DNA of 64,000 nt from Actinernus sp. WN-2022 (GCA_030867875.1 JAOWCC010000744.1:1302001-1366000); one strand, 5' to 3'; positions 5,115 to 20,200 are shown, counted from the stretch's first letter. Made by a program: numbers and translations. The notes: a model not told the origin generated them from the letters alone.

Positions 5115-7682
5115 GTCAACACAAAAGGCGCCTTAGCAAGGTACACTCTTTTTGTGTTAACATGCCTCATCTTGTGTGGAATTCTCGATTTCCTCAGTTT
5201 AAAGCGCTGATAACTGATAGTCTAGGTTTCAATGGTTGTAAAATGACACTTGCTTCCATGTATAGCCTTTCTATCCCATAATTTCCTTGTTTGAGATTTT
5301 GAATTTTTCGAGATTTTCTACCTTATCACCTTTTTCCAGTTGATCAACTAAAAGTGACATTTTGGGGTGTTTCCAATGCCCAGGTGCGGCTAAAACGCAG
5401 TCAACAGTTGTTCTATAGACAAAGACGGTTCTTTTGCTGCAAACCGCATTAAAATCCATCAAGATGTCGAGCAACAGCGGCCAGTTGAAACTGAAACGGT
5501 GCACATTTTGACGCATGTCAACACAAAAGGCGCCTTAGCAAGGTACACTCTTTTTGTGTTAACATGCCTCATCTTGTGTGGAATTCTCGATTTCCTCAGT
5601 TTAAAGCGCTGATAACTGATAGTCTAGGTTTCAATGGTTGTAAAATGACACTTGCTTCCATGTATAGCCTTTCTATCCCATAATTTCCTTGTTTGAGATT
5701 TTGAATTTTTCGAGATTTTCTACCTTATCACCTTTTTCCAGTTGATCAACTAAAAGTGACATTTTGGGGTGTTTCCAATGCCCAGGTGCGGCTAAAACGC
5801 AGTCAACAGTTGTTCTATAGACAAAGACGGTTCTTTTGCTGCAAACCGCATTAAAATCCATCAAGATGTCGAGCAACAGCGGCCAGTTGAAACTGAAACG
5901 GTGCACATTTTGACGCATGTCAACACAAAAGGCGCCTTAGCAAGGTACACTCTTTTTGTGTTAACATGCCTCATCTTGTGTGGAATTCTCGATTTCCTCA
6001 GTTTAAAGCGCTGATAACTGATAGTCTAGGTTTCAATGGTTGTAAAATGACACTTGCTTCCATGTATAGCCTTTCTATCCCATAATTTCCTTGTTTGAGA
6101 TTTTGAATTTTTCGAGATTTTCTACCTTATCACCTTTTTCCAGTTGATCAACTAAAAGTGACATTTTGGGGTGTTTCCAATGCCCAGGTGCGGCTAAAAC
6201 GCAGTCAACAGTTGTTCTATAGACAAAGACGGTTCTTTTGCTGCAAACCGCATTAAAATCCATCAAGATGTCGAGCAACAGCGGCCAGTTGAAACTGAAA
6301 CGGTGCACATTTTGACGCATGTCAACACAAAAGGCGCCTTAGCAAGGTACACTCTTTTTGTGTTAACATGCCTCATCTTGTGTGGAATTCTCGATTTCCT
6401 CAGTTTAAAGCGCTGATAACTGATAGTCTAGGTTTCAATGGTTGTAAAATGACACTTGCTTCCATGTATAGCCTTTCTATCCCATAATTTCCTTGTTTGA
6501 GATTTGGAATTTTTCGAGATTTTCTACCTTATCACCTTTTTCCAGTTGATCAACTAAAAGTGACATTTTGGGGTGTTTCCAATGCCCAGGTGCGGCTAAA
6601 ACGCAGTCAACAGTTGTTCTATAGACAAAGACGGTTCTTTTGCTGCAAACCGCATTAAAATCCATCAAGATGTCGAGCAACAGCGGCCAGTTGAAACTGA
6701 AACGGTGCACATTTTGACGCATGTCAACACAAAAGGCGCCTTAGCAAGGTACACTCTTTTTGTGTTAACATGCCTCATCTTGTGTGGAATTCTCGATTTC
6801 CTCAGTTTAAAGCGCTGATAACTGATAGTCTAGGTTTCAATGGTTGTAAAATGACACTTGCTTCCATGTATAGCCTTTCTATCCCATAATTTCCTTGTTT
6901 GAGATTTTGAATTTTTCGAGATTTTCTACCTTATCACCTTTTTCCAGTTGATCAACTAAAAGTGACATTTTGGGGTGTTTCCAATGCCCAGGTGCGGCTA
7001 AAACGCAGTCAACAGTTGTTCTATAGACAAAGACGGTTCTTTTGCTGCAAACCGCATTAAAATCCATCAAGATGTCGAGCAACAGCGGCCAGTTGAAACT
7101 GAAACGGTGCACATTTTGACGCATGTCAACACAAAAGGCGCCTTAGCAAGGTACACTCTTTTTGTGTTAACATGCCTCATCTTGTGTGGAATTCTCGATT
7201 TCCTCAGTTTAAAGCGCTGATAACTGATAGTCTAGGTTTCAATGGTTGTAAAATGACACTTGCTTCCATGTATAGCCTTTCTATCCCATAATTTCCTTGT
7301 TTGAGATTTGGAATTTTTCGAGATTTTCTACCTTATCACCTTTTTCCAGTTGATCAACTAAAAGTGACATTTTGGGGTGTTTCCAATGCCCACGTGCGGC
7401 TAAAACGCAGTCAACAGTTGTTCTATAGACAAAGACGGTTCTTTTGCTGCAAACCGCATTAAAATCCATCAAGATGTCGAGCAACAGCGGCCAGTTGAAA
7501 CTGAAACGGTGCACATTTTGACGCATGTCAACACAAAAGGCGCCTTAGCAAGGTACACTCTTTTTGTGTTAACATGCCTCATCTTGTGTGGAATTCTCGA
7601 TTTCCTCAGTTTAAAGCGCTGATAACTGATAGTCTAGGTTTCAATGGTTGTAAAATGACACTTGCTTCCATGTATAGCCTTT

Positions 7683-10600
7683 CTATCCCATAATTTCCTT
7701 GTTTGAGATTTGGAATTTTTCGAGATTTTCTACCTTATCACCTTTTTCCAGTTGATCAACTAAAAGTGACATTTTGGGGTGTTTCCAATGCCCAGGTGCG
7801 GCTAAAACGCAGTCAACAGTTGTTCTATAGACAAAGACGGTTCTTTTGCAGCAAACCGCATTAAAATCCATCAAGATGTCGAGCAACAGCGGCCAGTTGA
7901 AACTGAAACGGTGCACATATTGAGGCATGTCAACACAAAAGGCGCCTTAGCAAGGTACACTCTTTTTGTGTTAACATGCCTCATCTTGTGTGGAATTCTC
8001 GATTTCCTCAGTTTAAAGCGCTGATAACTGATAGTCTAGGTTTCAATGGTTGTAAAATGACACTTGCTTCCATGTATAGCCTTTCTATCCCATAATTTCC
8101 TTGTTTGAGATTTGGAATTTTTCGAGATTTTCTACCTTATCACCTTTTTCCAGTTGATCAACTAAAAGTGACATTTTGGGGTGTTTCCAATGCCCAGGTG
8201 CGGCTAAAACGCAGTCAACAGTTGTTCTATAGACAAAGACGGTTCTTTTGCAGCAAACCGCATTAAAATCCATCAAGATGTCGAGCAACAGCGGCCAGTT
8301 GAAACTGAAACGGTGCACATATTGAGGCATGTCAACACAAAAGGCGCCTTAGCAAGGTACACTCTTTTTGTGTTAACATGCCTCATCTTGTGTGGAATTC
8401 TCGATTTCCTCAGTTTAAAGCGCTGATAACTGATAGTCTAGGTTTCAATGGTTGTAAAATGACACTTGCTTCCATGTATAGCCTTTCTATCCCATAATTT
8501 CCTTGTTTGAGATTTGGAATTTTTCGAGATTTTCTACCTTATCACCTTTTTCCAGTTGATCAACTAAAAGTGACATTTTGGGGTGTTTCCAATGCCCACG
8601 TGCGGCTAAAACGCAGTCAACAGTTGTTCTATAGACAAAGACGGTTCTTTTGCAGCAAACCGCATTAAAATCCATCAAGATGTCGAGCAACAGCGGCCAG
8701 TTGAAACTGAAACGGTGCACATATTGAGGCATGTCAACACAAAAGGCGCCTTAGCAAGGTACACTCTTTTTGTGTTAACATGCCTCATCTTGTGTGGAAT
8801 TCTCGATTTCCTCAGTTTAAAGCGCTGATAACTGATAGTCTAGGTTTCAATGGTTGTAAAATGACACTTGCTTCCATGTATAGCCTTTCTATCCCATAAT
8901 TTCCTTGTTTGAGATTTTGAATTTTTCGAGATTTTCTACCTTATCACCTTTTTCCAGTTGATCAACTAAAAGTGACATTTTGGGGTGTTTCCAATGCCCA
9001 GGTGCGGCTAAAACGCAGTCAACAGTTGTTCTATAGACAAAGACGGTTCTTTTGCTGCAAACCGCATTAAAATCCATCAAGATGTCGAGCAACAGCGGCC
9101 AGTTGAAACTGAAACGGTGCACATTTTGACGCATGTCAACACAAAAGGCGCCTTAGCAAGGTACACTCTTTTTGTGTTAACATGCCTCATCTTGTGTGGA
9201 ATTCTCGATTTCCTCAGTTTAAAGCGCTGATAACTGATAGTCTAGGTTTCAATGGTTGTAAAATGACACTTGCTTCCATGTATAGCCTTTCTATCCCATA
9301 ATTTCCTTGTTTGAGATTTGGAATTTTTCGAGATTTTCTACCTTATCACCTTTTTCCAGTTGATCAACTAAAAGTGACATTTTGGGGTGTTTCCAATGCC
9401 CAGGTGCGGCTAAAACGCAGTCAACAGTTGTTCTATAGACAAAGACGGTTCTTTTGCTGCAAACCGCATTAAAATCCATCAAGATGTCGAGCAACAGCGG
9501 CCAGTTGAAACTGAAACGGTGCACATTTTGACGCATGTCAACACAAAAGGCGCCTTAGCAAGGTACACTCTTTTTGTGTTAACATGCCTCATCTTGTGTG
9601 GAATTCTCGATTTCCTCAGTTTAAAGCGCTGATAACTGATAGTCTAGGTTTCAATGGTTGTAAAATGACACTTGCTTCCATGTATAGCCTTTCTATCCCA
9701 TAATTTCCTTGTTTGAGATTTGGAATTTTTCGAGATTTTCTACCTTATCACCTTTTTCCAGTTGATCAACTAAAAGTGACATTTTGGGGTGTTTCCAATG
9801 CCCAGGTGCGGCTAAAACGCAGTCAACAGTTGTTCTATAGACAAAGACGGTTCTTTTGCTGCAAACCGCATTAAAATCCATCAAGATGTCGAGCAACAGC
9901 GGCCAGTTGAAACTGAAACGGTGCACATTTTGACGCATGTCAACACAAAAGGCGCCTTAGCAAGGTACACTCTTTTTGTGTTAACATGCCTCATCTTGTG
10001 TGGAATTCTCGATTTCCTCAGTTTAAAGCGCTGATAACTGATAGTCTAGGTTTCAATGGTTGTAAAATGACACTTGCTTCCATGTATAGCCTTTCTATCC
10101 CATAATTTCCTTGTTTGAGATTTGGAATTTTTCGAGATTTTCTACCTTATCACCTTTTTCCAGTTGATCAACTAAAAGTGACATTTTGGGGTGTTTCCAA
10201 TGCCCACGTGCGGCTAAAACGCAGTCAACAGTTGTTCTATAGACAAAGACGGTTCTTTTGCAGCAAACCGCATTAAAATCCATCAAGATGTCGAGCAACA
10301 GCGGCCAGTTGAAACTGAAACGGTGCACATATTGAGGCATGTCAACACAAAAGGCGCCTTAGCAAGGTACACTCTTTTTGTGTTAACATGCCTCATCTTG
10401 TGTGGAATTCTCGATTTCCTCAGTTTAAAGCGCTGATAACTGATAGTCTAGGTTTCAATGGTTGTAAAATGACACTTGCTTCCATGTATAGCCTTTCTAT
10501 CCCATAATTTCCTTGTTTGAGATTTTGAATTTTTCGAGATTTTCTACCTTATCACCTTTTTCCAGTTGATCAACTAAAAGTGACATTTTGGGGTGTTTCC

Positions 10601-11702
10601 AATGCCCAGGTGCGGCTAAAACGCAGTCAACAGTTGTTCTATAGACAAAGACGGTTCTTTTGCTGCAAACCGCATTAAAATCCATCAAGATGTCGAGCAA
10701 CAGCGGCCAGTTGAAACTGAAACGGTGCACATTTTGACGCATGTCAACACAAAAGGCGCCTTAGCAAGGTACACTCTTTTTGTGTTAACATGCCTCATCT
10801 TGTGTGGAATTCTCGATTTCCTCAGTTTAAAGCGCTGATAACTGATAGTCTAGGTTTCAATGGTTGTAAAATGACACTTGCTTCCATGTATAGCCTTTCT
10901 ATCCCATAATTTCCTTGTTTGAGATTTGGAATTTTTCGAGATTTTCTACCTTATCACCTTTTTCCAGTTGATCAACTAAAAGTGACATTTTGGGGTGTTT
11001 CCAATGCCCAGGTGCGGCTAAAACGCAGTCAACAGTTGTTCTATAGACAAAGACGGTTCTTTTGCTGCAAACCGCATTAAAATCCATCAAGATGTCGAGC
11101 AACAGCGGCCAGTTGAAACTGAAACGGTGCACATTTTGACGCATGTCAACACAAAAGGCGCCTTAGCAAGGTACACTCTTTTTGTGTTAACATGCCTCAT
11201 CTTGTGTGGAATTCTCGATTTCCTCAGTTTAAAGCGCTGATAACTGATAGTCTAGGTTTCAATGGTTGTAAAATGACACTTGCTTCCATGTATAGCCTTT
11301 CTATCCCATAATTTCCTTGTTTGAGATTTGGAATTTTTCGAGATTTTCTACCTTATCACCTTTTTCCAGTTGATCAACTAAAAGTGACATTTTGGGGTGT
11401 TTCCAATGCCCAGGTGCGGCTAAAACGCAGTCAACAGTTGTTCTATAGACAAAGACGGTTCTTTTGCTGCAAACCGCATTAAAATCCATCAAGATGTCGA
11501 GCAACAGCGGCCAGTTGAAACTGAAACGGTGCACATTTTGACGCATGTCAACACAAAAGGCGCCTTAGCAAGGTACACTCTTTTTGTGTTAACATGCCTC
11601 ATCTTGTGTGGAATTCTCGATTTCCTCAGTTTAAAGCGCTGATAACTGATAGTCTAGGTTTCAATGGTTGTAAAATGACACTTGCTTCCATGTATAGCCT
11701 TT
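7683..11702. repeat. 10-unit higher-order repeat, copy 1 (4,020 bp)
   Basis: The unit order is L2, L2, L1, L3, L4, L4, L1, L3, L4, L4, that is, two L2 followed by a doubled four-unit module. All ten units are 402 bp. The same order follows immediately in copy 2. Confidence 0.92.
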
Positions 11703-14700
11703 CTATCCCATAATTTCCTTGTTTGAGATTTGGAATTTTTCGAGATTTTCTACCTTATCACCTTTTTCCAGTTGATCAACTAAAAGTGACATTTTGGGGT
11801 GTTTCCAATGCCCAGGTGCGGCTAAAACGCAGTCAACAGTTGTTCTATAGACAAAGACGGTTCTTTTGCAGCAAACCGCATTAAAATCCATCAAGATGTC
11901 GAGCAACAGCGGCCAGTTGAAACTGAAACGGTGCACATATTGAGGCATGTCAACACAAAAGGCGCCTTAGCAAGGTACACTCTTTTTGTGTTAACATGCC
12001 TCATCTTGTGTGGAATTCTCGATTTCCTCAGTTTAAAGCGCTGATAACTGATAGTCTAGGTTTCAATGGTTGTAAAATGACACTTGCTTCCATGTATAGC
12101 CTTTCTATCCCATAATTTCCTTGTTTGAGATTTGGAATTTTTCGAGATTTTCTACCTTATCACCTTTTTCCAGTTGATCAACTAAAAGTGACATTTTGGG
12201 GTGTTTCCAATGCCCAGGTGCGGCTAAAACGCAGTCAACAGTTGTTCTATAGACAAAGACGGTTCTTTTGCAGCAAACCGCATTAAAATCCATCAAGATG
12301 TCGAGCAACAGCGGCCAGTTGAAACTGAAACGGTGCACATATTGAGGCATGTCAACACAAAAGGCGCCTTAGCAAGGTACACTCTTTTTGTGTTAACATG
12401 CCTCATCTTGTGTGGAATTCTCGATTTCCTCAGTTTAAAGCGCTGATAACTGATAGTCTAGGTTTCAATGGTTGTAAAATGACACTTGCTTCCATGTATA
12501 GCCTTTCTATCCCATAATTTCCTTGTTTGAGATTTGGAATTTTTCGAGATTTTCTACCTTATCACCTTTTTCCAGTTGATCAACTAAAAGTGACATTTTG
12601 GGGTGTTTCCAATGCCCACGTGCGGCTAAAACGCAGTCAACAGTTGTTCTATAGACAAAGACGGTTCTTTTGCAGCAAACCGCATTAAAATCCATCAAGA
12701 TGTCGAGCAACAGCGGCCAGTTGAAACTGAAACGGTGCACATATTGAGGCATGTCAACACAAAAGGCGCCTTAGCAAGGTACACTCTTTTTGTGTTAACA
12801 TGCCTCATCTTGTGTGGAATTCTCGATTTCCTCAGTTTAAAGCGCTGATAACTGATAGTCTAGGTTTCAATGGTTGTAAAATGACACTTGCTTCCATGTA
12901 TAGCCTTTCTATCCCATAATTTCCTTGTTTGAGATTTTGAATTTTTCGAGATTTTCTACCTTATCACCTTTTTCCAGTTGATCAACTAAAAGTGACATTT
13001 TGGGGTGTTTCCAATGCCCAGGTGCGGCTAAAACGCAGTCAACAGTTGTTCTATAGACAAAGACGGTTCTTTTGCTGCAAACCGCATTAAAATCCATCAA
13101 GATGTCGAGCAACAGCGGCCAGTTGAAACTGAAACGGTGCACATTTTGACGCATGTCAACACAAAAGGCGCCTTAGCAAGGTACACTCTTTTTGTGTTAA
13201 CATGCCTCATCTTGTGTGGAATTCTCGATTTCCTCAGTTTAAAGCGCTGATAACTGATAGTCTAGGTTTCAATGGTTGTAAAATGACACTTGCTTCCATG
13301 TATAGCCTTTCTATCCCATAATTTCCTTGTTTGAGATTTGGAATTTTTCGAGATTTTCTACCTTATCACCTTTTTCCAGTTGATCAACTAAAAGTGACAT
13401 TTTGGGGTGTTTCCAATGCCCAGGTGCGGCTAAAACGCAGTCAACAGTTGTTCTATAGACAAAGACGGTTCTTTTGCTGCAAACCGCATTAAAATCCATC
13501 AAGATGTCGAGCAACAGCGGCCAGTTGAAACTGAAACGGTGCACATTTTGACGCATGTCAACACAAAAGGCGCCTTAGCAAGGTACACTCTTTTTGTGTT
13601 AACATGCCTCATCTTGTGTGGAATTCTCGATTTCCTCAGTTTAAAGCGCTGATAACTGATAGTCTAGGTTTCAATGGTTGTAAAATGACACTTGCTTCCA
13701 TGTATAGCCTTTCTATCCCATAATTTCCTTGTTTGAGATTTGGAATTTTTCGAGATTTTCTACCTTATCACCTTTTTCCAGTTGATCAACTAAAAGTGAC
13801 ATTTTGGGGTGTTTCCAATGCCCAGGTGCGGCTAAAACGCAGTCAACAGTTGTTCTATAGACAAAGACGGTTCTTTTGCTGCAAACCGCATTAAAATCCA
13901 TCAAGATGTCGAGCAACAGCGGCCAGTTGAAACTGAAACGGTGCACATTTTGACGCATGTCAACACAAAAGGCGCCTTAGCAAGGTACACTCTTTTTGTG
14001 TTAACATGCCTCATCTTGTGTGGAATTCTCGATTTCCTCAGTTTAAAGCGCTGATAACTGATAGTCTAGGTTTCAATGGTTGTAAAATGACACTTGCTTC
14101 CATGTATAGCCTTTCTATCCCATAATTTCCTTGTTTGAGATTTGGAATTTTTCGAGATTTTCTACCTTATCACCTTTTTCCAGTTGATCAACTAAAAGTG
14201 ACATTTTGGGGTGTTTCCAATGCCCACGTGCGGCTAAAACGCAGTCAACAGTTGTTCTATAGACAAAGACGGTTCTTTTGCAGCAAACCGCATTAAAATC
14301 CATCAAGATGTCGAGCAACAGCGGCCAGTTGAAACTGAAACGGTGCACATATTGAGGCATGTCAACACAAAAGGCGCCTTAGCAAGGTACACTCTTTTTG
14401 TGTTAACATGCCTCATCTTGTGTGGAATTCTCGATTTCCTCAGTTTAAAGCGCTGATAACTGATAGTCTAGGTTTCAATGGTTGTAAAATGACACTTGCT
14501 TCCATGTATAGCCTTTCTATCCCATAATTTCCTTGTTTGAGATTTTGAATTTTTCGAGATTTTCTACCTTATCACCTTTTTCCAGTTGATCAACTAAAAG
14601 TGACATTTTGGGGTGTTTCCAATGCCCAGGTGCGGCTAAAACGCAGTCAACAGTTGTTCTATAGACAAAGACGGTTCTTTTGCTGCAAACCGCATTAAAA

Positions 14701-15722
14701 TCCATCAAGATGTCGAGCAACAGCGGCCAGTTGAAACTGAAACGGTGCACATTTTGACGCATGTCAACACAAAAGGCGCCTTAGCAAGGTACACTCTTTT
14801 TGTGTTAACATGCCTCATCTTGTGTGGAATTCTCGATTTCCTCAGTTTAAAGCGCTGATAACTGATAGTCTAGGTTTCAATGGTTGTAAAATGACACTTG
14901 CTTCCATGTATAGCCTTTCTATCCCATAATTTCCTTGTTTGAGATTTGGAATTTTTCGAGATTTTCTACCTTATCACCTTTTTCCAGTTGATCAACTAAA
15001 AGTGACATTTTGGGGTGTTTCCAATGCCCAGGTGCGGCTAAAACGCAGTCAACAGTTGTTCTATAGACAAAGACGGTTCTTTTGCTGCAAACCGCATTAA
15101 AATCCATCAAGATGTCGAGCAACAGCGGCCAGTTGAAACTGAAACGGTGCACATTTTGACGCATGTCAACACAAAAGGCGCCTTAGCAAGGTACACTCTT
15201 TTTGTGTTAACATGCCTCATCTTGTGTGGAATTCTCGATTTCCTCAGTTTAAAGCGCTGATAACTGATAGTCTAGGTTTCAATGGTTGTAAAATGACACT
15301 TGCTTCCATGTATAGCCTTTCTATCCCATAATTTCCTTGTTTGAGATTTGGAATTTTTCGAGATTTTCTACCTTATCACCTTTTTCCAGTTGATCAACTA
15401 AAAGTGACATTTTGGGGTGTTTCCAATGCCCAGGTGCGGCTAAAACGCAGTCAACAGTTGTTCTATAGACAAAGACGGTTCTTTTGCTGCAAACCGCATT
15501 AAAATCCATCAAGATGTCGAGCAACAGCGGCCAGTTGAAACTGAAACGGTGCACATTTTGACGCATGTCAACACAAAAGGCGCCTTAGCAAGGTACACTC
15601 TTTTTGTGTTAACATGCCTCATCTTGTGTGGAATTCTCGATTTCCTCAGTTTAAAGCGCTGATAACTGATAGTCTAGGTTTCAATGGTTGTAAAATGACA
15701 CTTGCTTCCATGTATAGCCTTT
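11703..15722. repeat. 10-unit higher-order repeat, copy 2 (4,020 bp)
   Basis: This block has the same ten-unit order as 7683-11702 and directly abuts it, so the pair is a perfect tandem duplication at the level of unit haplotypes. Confidence 0.92.
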
Positions 15723-17267
15723 CTATCCCATAATTTCCTTGTTTGAGATTTGGAATTTTTCGAGATTTTCTACCTTATCACCTTTTTCCAGTTGATCAAC
15801 TAAAAGTGACATTTTGGGGTGTTTCCAATGCCCAGGTGCGGCTAAAACGCAGTCAACAGTTGTTCTATAGACAAAGACGGTTCTTTTGCAGCAAACCGCA
15901 TTAAAATCCATCAAGATGTCGAGCAACAGCGGCCAGTTGAAACTGAAACGGTGCACATATTGAGGCATGTCAACACAAAAGGCGCCTTAGCAAGGTACAC
16001 TCTTTTTGTGTTAACATGCCTCATCTTGTGTGGAATTCTCGATTTCCTCAGTTTAAAGCGCTGATAACTGATAGTCTAGGTTTCAATGGTTGTAAAATGA
16101 CACTTGCTTCCATGTATAGCCTTTCTATCCCATAATTTCCTTGTTTGAGATTTGGAATTTTTCGAGATTTTCTACCTTATCACCTTTTTCCAGTTGATCA
16201 ACTAAAAGTGACATTTTGGGGTGTTTCCAATGCCCAGGTGCGGCTAAAACGCAGTCAACAGTTGTTCTATAGACAAAGACGGTTCTTTTGCAGCAAACCG
16301 CATTAAAATCCATCAAGATGTCGAGCAACAGCGGCCAGTTGAAACTGAAACGGTGCACATATTCTTGTGTGGAATTCTCGATTTCCTCAGTTTAAAGCGC
16401 TGATAACTGATAGTCTAGGTTTCAATGGTTGTAAAATGACACTTGCTTCCATGTATAGCCTTTCTATCCCATAATTTCCTTGTTTGAGATTTGGAATTTT
16501 TCGAGATTTTCTACCTTATCACCTTTTTCCAGTTGATCAACTAAAAGTGACATTTTGGGGTGTTTCCAATGCCCAGGTGCGGCTAAAACGCAGTCAACAG
16601 TTGTTCTATAGACAAAGACGGTTCTTTTGCAGCAAACCGCATTAAAATCCATCAAGATGTCGAGCAACAGCGGCCAGTTGAAACTGAAACGGTGCACATA
16701 TTGAGGCATGTCAACACAAAAGGCGCCTTAGCAAGGTACACTCTTTTTGTGTTAACATGCCTCATCTTGTGTGGAATTCTCGATTTCCTCAGTTTAAAGC
16801 GCTGATAACTGATAGTCTAGGTTTCAATGGTTGTAAAATGACACTTGCTTCCATGTATAGCCTTTCTATCCCATAATTTCCTTGTTTGAGATTTGGAATT
16901 TTTCGAGATTTTCTACCTTATCACCTTTTTCCAGTTGATCAACTAAAAGTGACATTTTGGGGTGTTTCCAATGCCCACGTGCGGCTAAAACGCAGTCAAC
17001 AGTTGTTCTATAGACAAAGACGGTTCTTTTGCAGCAAACCGCATTAAAATCCATCAAGATGTCGAGCAACAGCGGCCAGTTGAAACTGAAACGGTGCACA
17101 TATTGAGGCATGTCAACACAAAAGGCGCCTTAGCAAGGTACACTCTTTTTGTGTTAACATGCCTCATCTTGTGTGGAATTCTCGATTTCCTCAGTTTAAA
17201 GCGCTGATAACTGATAGTCTAGGTTTCAATGGTTGTAAAATGACACTTGCTTCCATGTATAGCCTTT
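15723..17267. repeat. 4-unit insert with the first cassette-less unit (1,545 bp)
   Basis: The order is L2, S1, L2, L1. The S1 unit at 16125 is the first without the cassette; its body ends CACATAT at 16362 and resumes TCTTG at 16363. This block separates copy 2 from copy 3 of the 10-unit repeat. Confidence 0.9.
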
Positions 17268-20200
17268 CTATCCCATAATTTCCTTGTTTGAGATTTGGAA
17301 TTTTTCGAGATTTTCTACCTTATCACCTTTTTCCAGTTGATCAACTAAAAGTGACATTTTGGGGTGTTTCCAATGCCCAGGTGCGGCTAAAACGCAGTCA
17401 ACAGTTGTTCTATAGACAAAGACGGTTCTTTTGCAGCAAACCGCATTAAAATCCATCAAGATGTCGAGCAACAGCGGCCAGTTGAAACTGAAACGGTGCA
17501 CATATTGAGGCATGTCAACACAAAAGGCGCCTTAGCAAGGTACACTCTTTTTGTGTTAACATGCCTCATCTTGTGTGGAATTCTCGATTTCCTCAGTTTA
17601 AAGCGCTGATAACTGATAGTCTAGGTTTCAATGGTTGTAAAATGACACTTGCTTCCATGTATAGCCTTTCTATCCCATAATTTCCTTGTTTGAGATTTGG
17701 AATTTTTCGAGATTTTCTACCTTATCACCTTTTTCCAGTTGATCAACTAAAAGTGACATTTTGGGGTGTTTCCAATGCCCAGGTGCGGCTAAAACGCAGT
17801 CAACAGTTGTTCTATAGACAAAGACGGTTCTTTTGCAGCAAACCGCATTAAAATCCATCAAGATGTCGAGCAACAGCGGCCAGTTGAAACTGAAACGGTG
17901 CACATATTGAGGCATGTCAACACAAAAGGCGCCTTAGCAAGGTACACTCTTTTTGTGTTAACATGCCTCATCTTGTGTGGAATTCTCGATTTCCTCAGTT
18001 TAAAGCGCTGATAACTGATAGTCTAGGTTTCAATGGTTGTAAAATGACACTTGCTTCCATGTATAGCCTTTCTATCCCATAATTTCCTTGTTTGAGATTT
18101 GGAATTTTTCGAGATTTTCTACCTTATCACCTTTTTCCAGTTGATCAACTAAAAGTGACATTTTGGGGTGTTTCCAATGCCCACGTGCGGCTAAAACGCA
18201 GTCAACAGTTGTTCTATAGACAAAGACGGTTCTTTTGCAGCAAACCGCATTAAAATCCATCAAGATGTCGAGCAACAGCGGCCAGTTGAAACTGAAACGG
18301 TGCACATATTGAGGCATGTCAACACAAAAGGCGCCTTAGCAAGGTACACTCTTTTTGTGTTAACATGCCTCATCTTGTGTGGAATTCTCGATTTCCTCAG
18401 TTTAAAGCGCTGATAACTGATAGTCTAGGTTTCAATGGTTGTAAAATGACACTTGCTTCCATGTATAGCCTTTCTATCCCATAATTTCCTTGTTTGAGAT
18501 TTTGAATTTTTCGAGATTTTCTACCTTATCACCTTTTTCCAGTTGATCAACTAAAAGTGACATTTTGGGGTGTTTCCAATGCCCAGGTGCGGCTAAAACG
18601 CAGTCAACAGTTGTTCTATAGACAAAGACGGTTCTTTTGCTGCAAACCGCATTAAAATCCATCAAGATGTCGAGCAACAGCGGCCAGTTGAAACTGAAAC
18701 GGTGCACATTTTGACGCATGTCAACACAAAAGGCGCCTTAGCAAGGTACACTCTTTTTGTGTTAACATGCCTCATCTTGTGTGGAATTCTCGATTTCCTC
18801 AGTTTAAAGCGCTGATAACTGATAGTCTAGGTTTCAATGGTTGTAAAATGACACTTGCTTCCATGTATAGCCTTTCTATCCCATAATTTCCTTGTTTGAG
18901 ATTTGGAATTTTTCGAGATTTTCTACCTTATCACCTTTTTCCAGTTGATCAACTAAAAGTGACATTTTGGGGTGTTTCCAATGCCCAGGTGCGGCTAAAA
19001 CGCAGTCAACAGTTGTTCTATAGACAAAGACGGTTCTTTTGCTGCAAACCGCATTAAAATCCATCAAGATGTCGAGCAACAGCGGCCAGTTGAAACTGAA
19101 ACGGTGCACATTTTGACGCATGTCAACACAAAAGGCGCCTTAGCAAGGTACACTCTTTTTGTGTTAACATGCCTCATCTTGTGTGGAATTCTCGATTTCC
19201 TCAGTTTAAAGCGCTGATAACTGATAGTCTAGGTTTCAATGGTTGTAAAATGACACTTGCTTCCATGTATAGCCTTTCTATCCCATAATTTCCTTGTTTG
19301 AGATTTGGAATTTTTCGAGATTTTCTACCTTATCACCTTTTTCCAGTTGATCAACTAAAAGTGACATTTTGGGGTGTTTCCAATGCCCAGGTGCGGCTAA
19401 AACGCAGTCAACAGTTGTTCTATAGACAAAGACGGTTCTTTTGCTGCAAACCGCATTAAAATCCATCAAGATGTCGAGCAACAGCGGCCAGTTGAAACTG
19501 AAACGGTGCACATTTTGACGCATGTCAACACAAAAGGCGCCTTAGCAAGGTACACTCTTTTTGTGTTAACATGCCTCATCTTGTGTGGAATTCTCGATTT
19601 CCTCAGTTTAAAGCGCTGATAACTGATAGTCTAGGTTTCAATGGTTGTAAAATGACACTTGCTTCCATGTATAGCCTTTCTATCCCATAATTTCCTTGTT
19701 TGAGATTTGGAATTTTTCGAGATTTTCTACCTTATCACCTTTTTCCAGTTGATCAACTAAAAGTGACATTTTGGGGTGTTTCCAATGCCCACGTGCGGCT
19801 AAAACGCAGTCAACAGTTGTTCTATAGACAAAGACGGTTCTTTTGCAGCAAACCGCATTAAAATCCATCAAGATGTCGAGCAACAGCGGCCAGTTGAAAC
19901 TGAAACGGTGCACATATTGAGGCATGTCAACACAAAAGGCGCCTTAGCAAGGTACACTCTTTTTGTGTTAACATGCCTCATCTTGTGTGGAATTCTCGAT
20001 TTCCTCAGTTTAAAGCGCTGATAACTGATAGTCTAGGTTTCAATGGTTGTAAAATGACACTTGCTTCCATGTATAGCCTTTCTATCCCATAATTTCCTTG
20101 TTTGAGATTTTGAATTTTTCGAGATTTTCTACCTTATCACCTTTTTCCAGTTGATCAACTAAAAGTGACATTTTGGGGTGTTTCCAATGCCCAGGTGCGG

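Larger units (their letters stand above)
4705..7682. repeat. Left array edge, 7 irregular units
   Basis: The order is L1, L3, L3, L3, L4, L3, L5. It does not match any of the higher-order blocks further in. Three consecutive L3 units occur nowhere else, and the L5 at 7281 lacks the spacer T-to-C change that three of the four other units with both Ser27 and Arg45 have immediately to their left. All seven have the cassette. An irregular edge next to a regular interior fits less frequent homogenisation at array ends. Confidence 0.85.
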
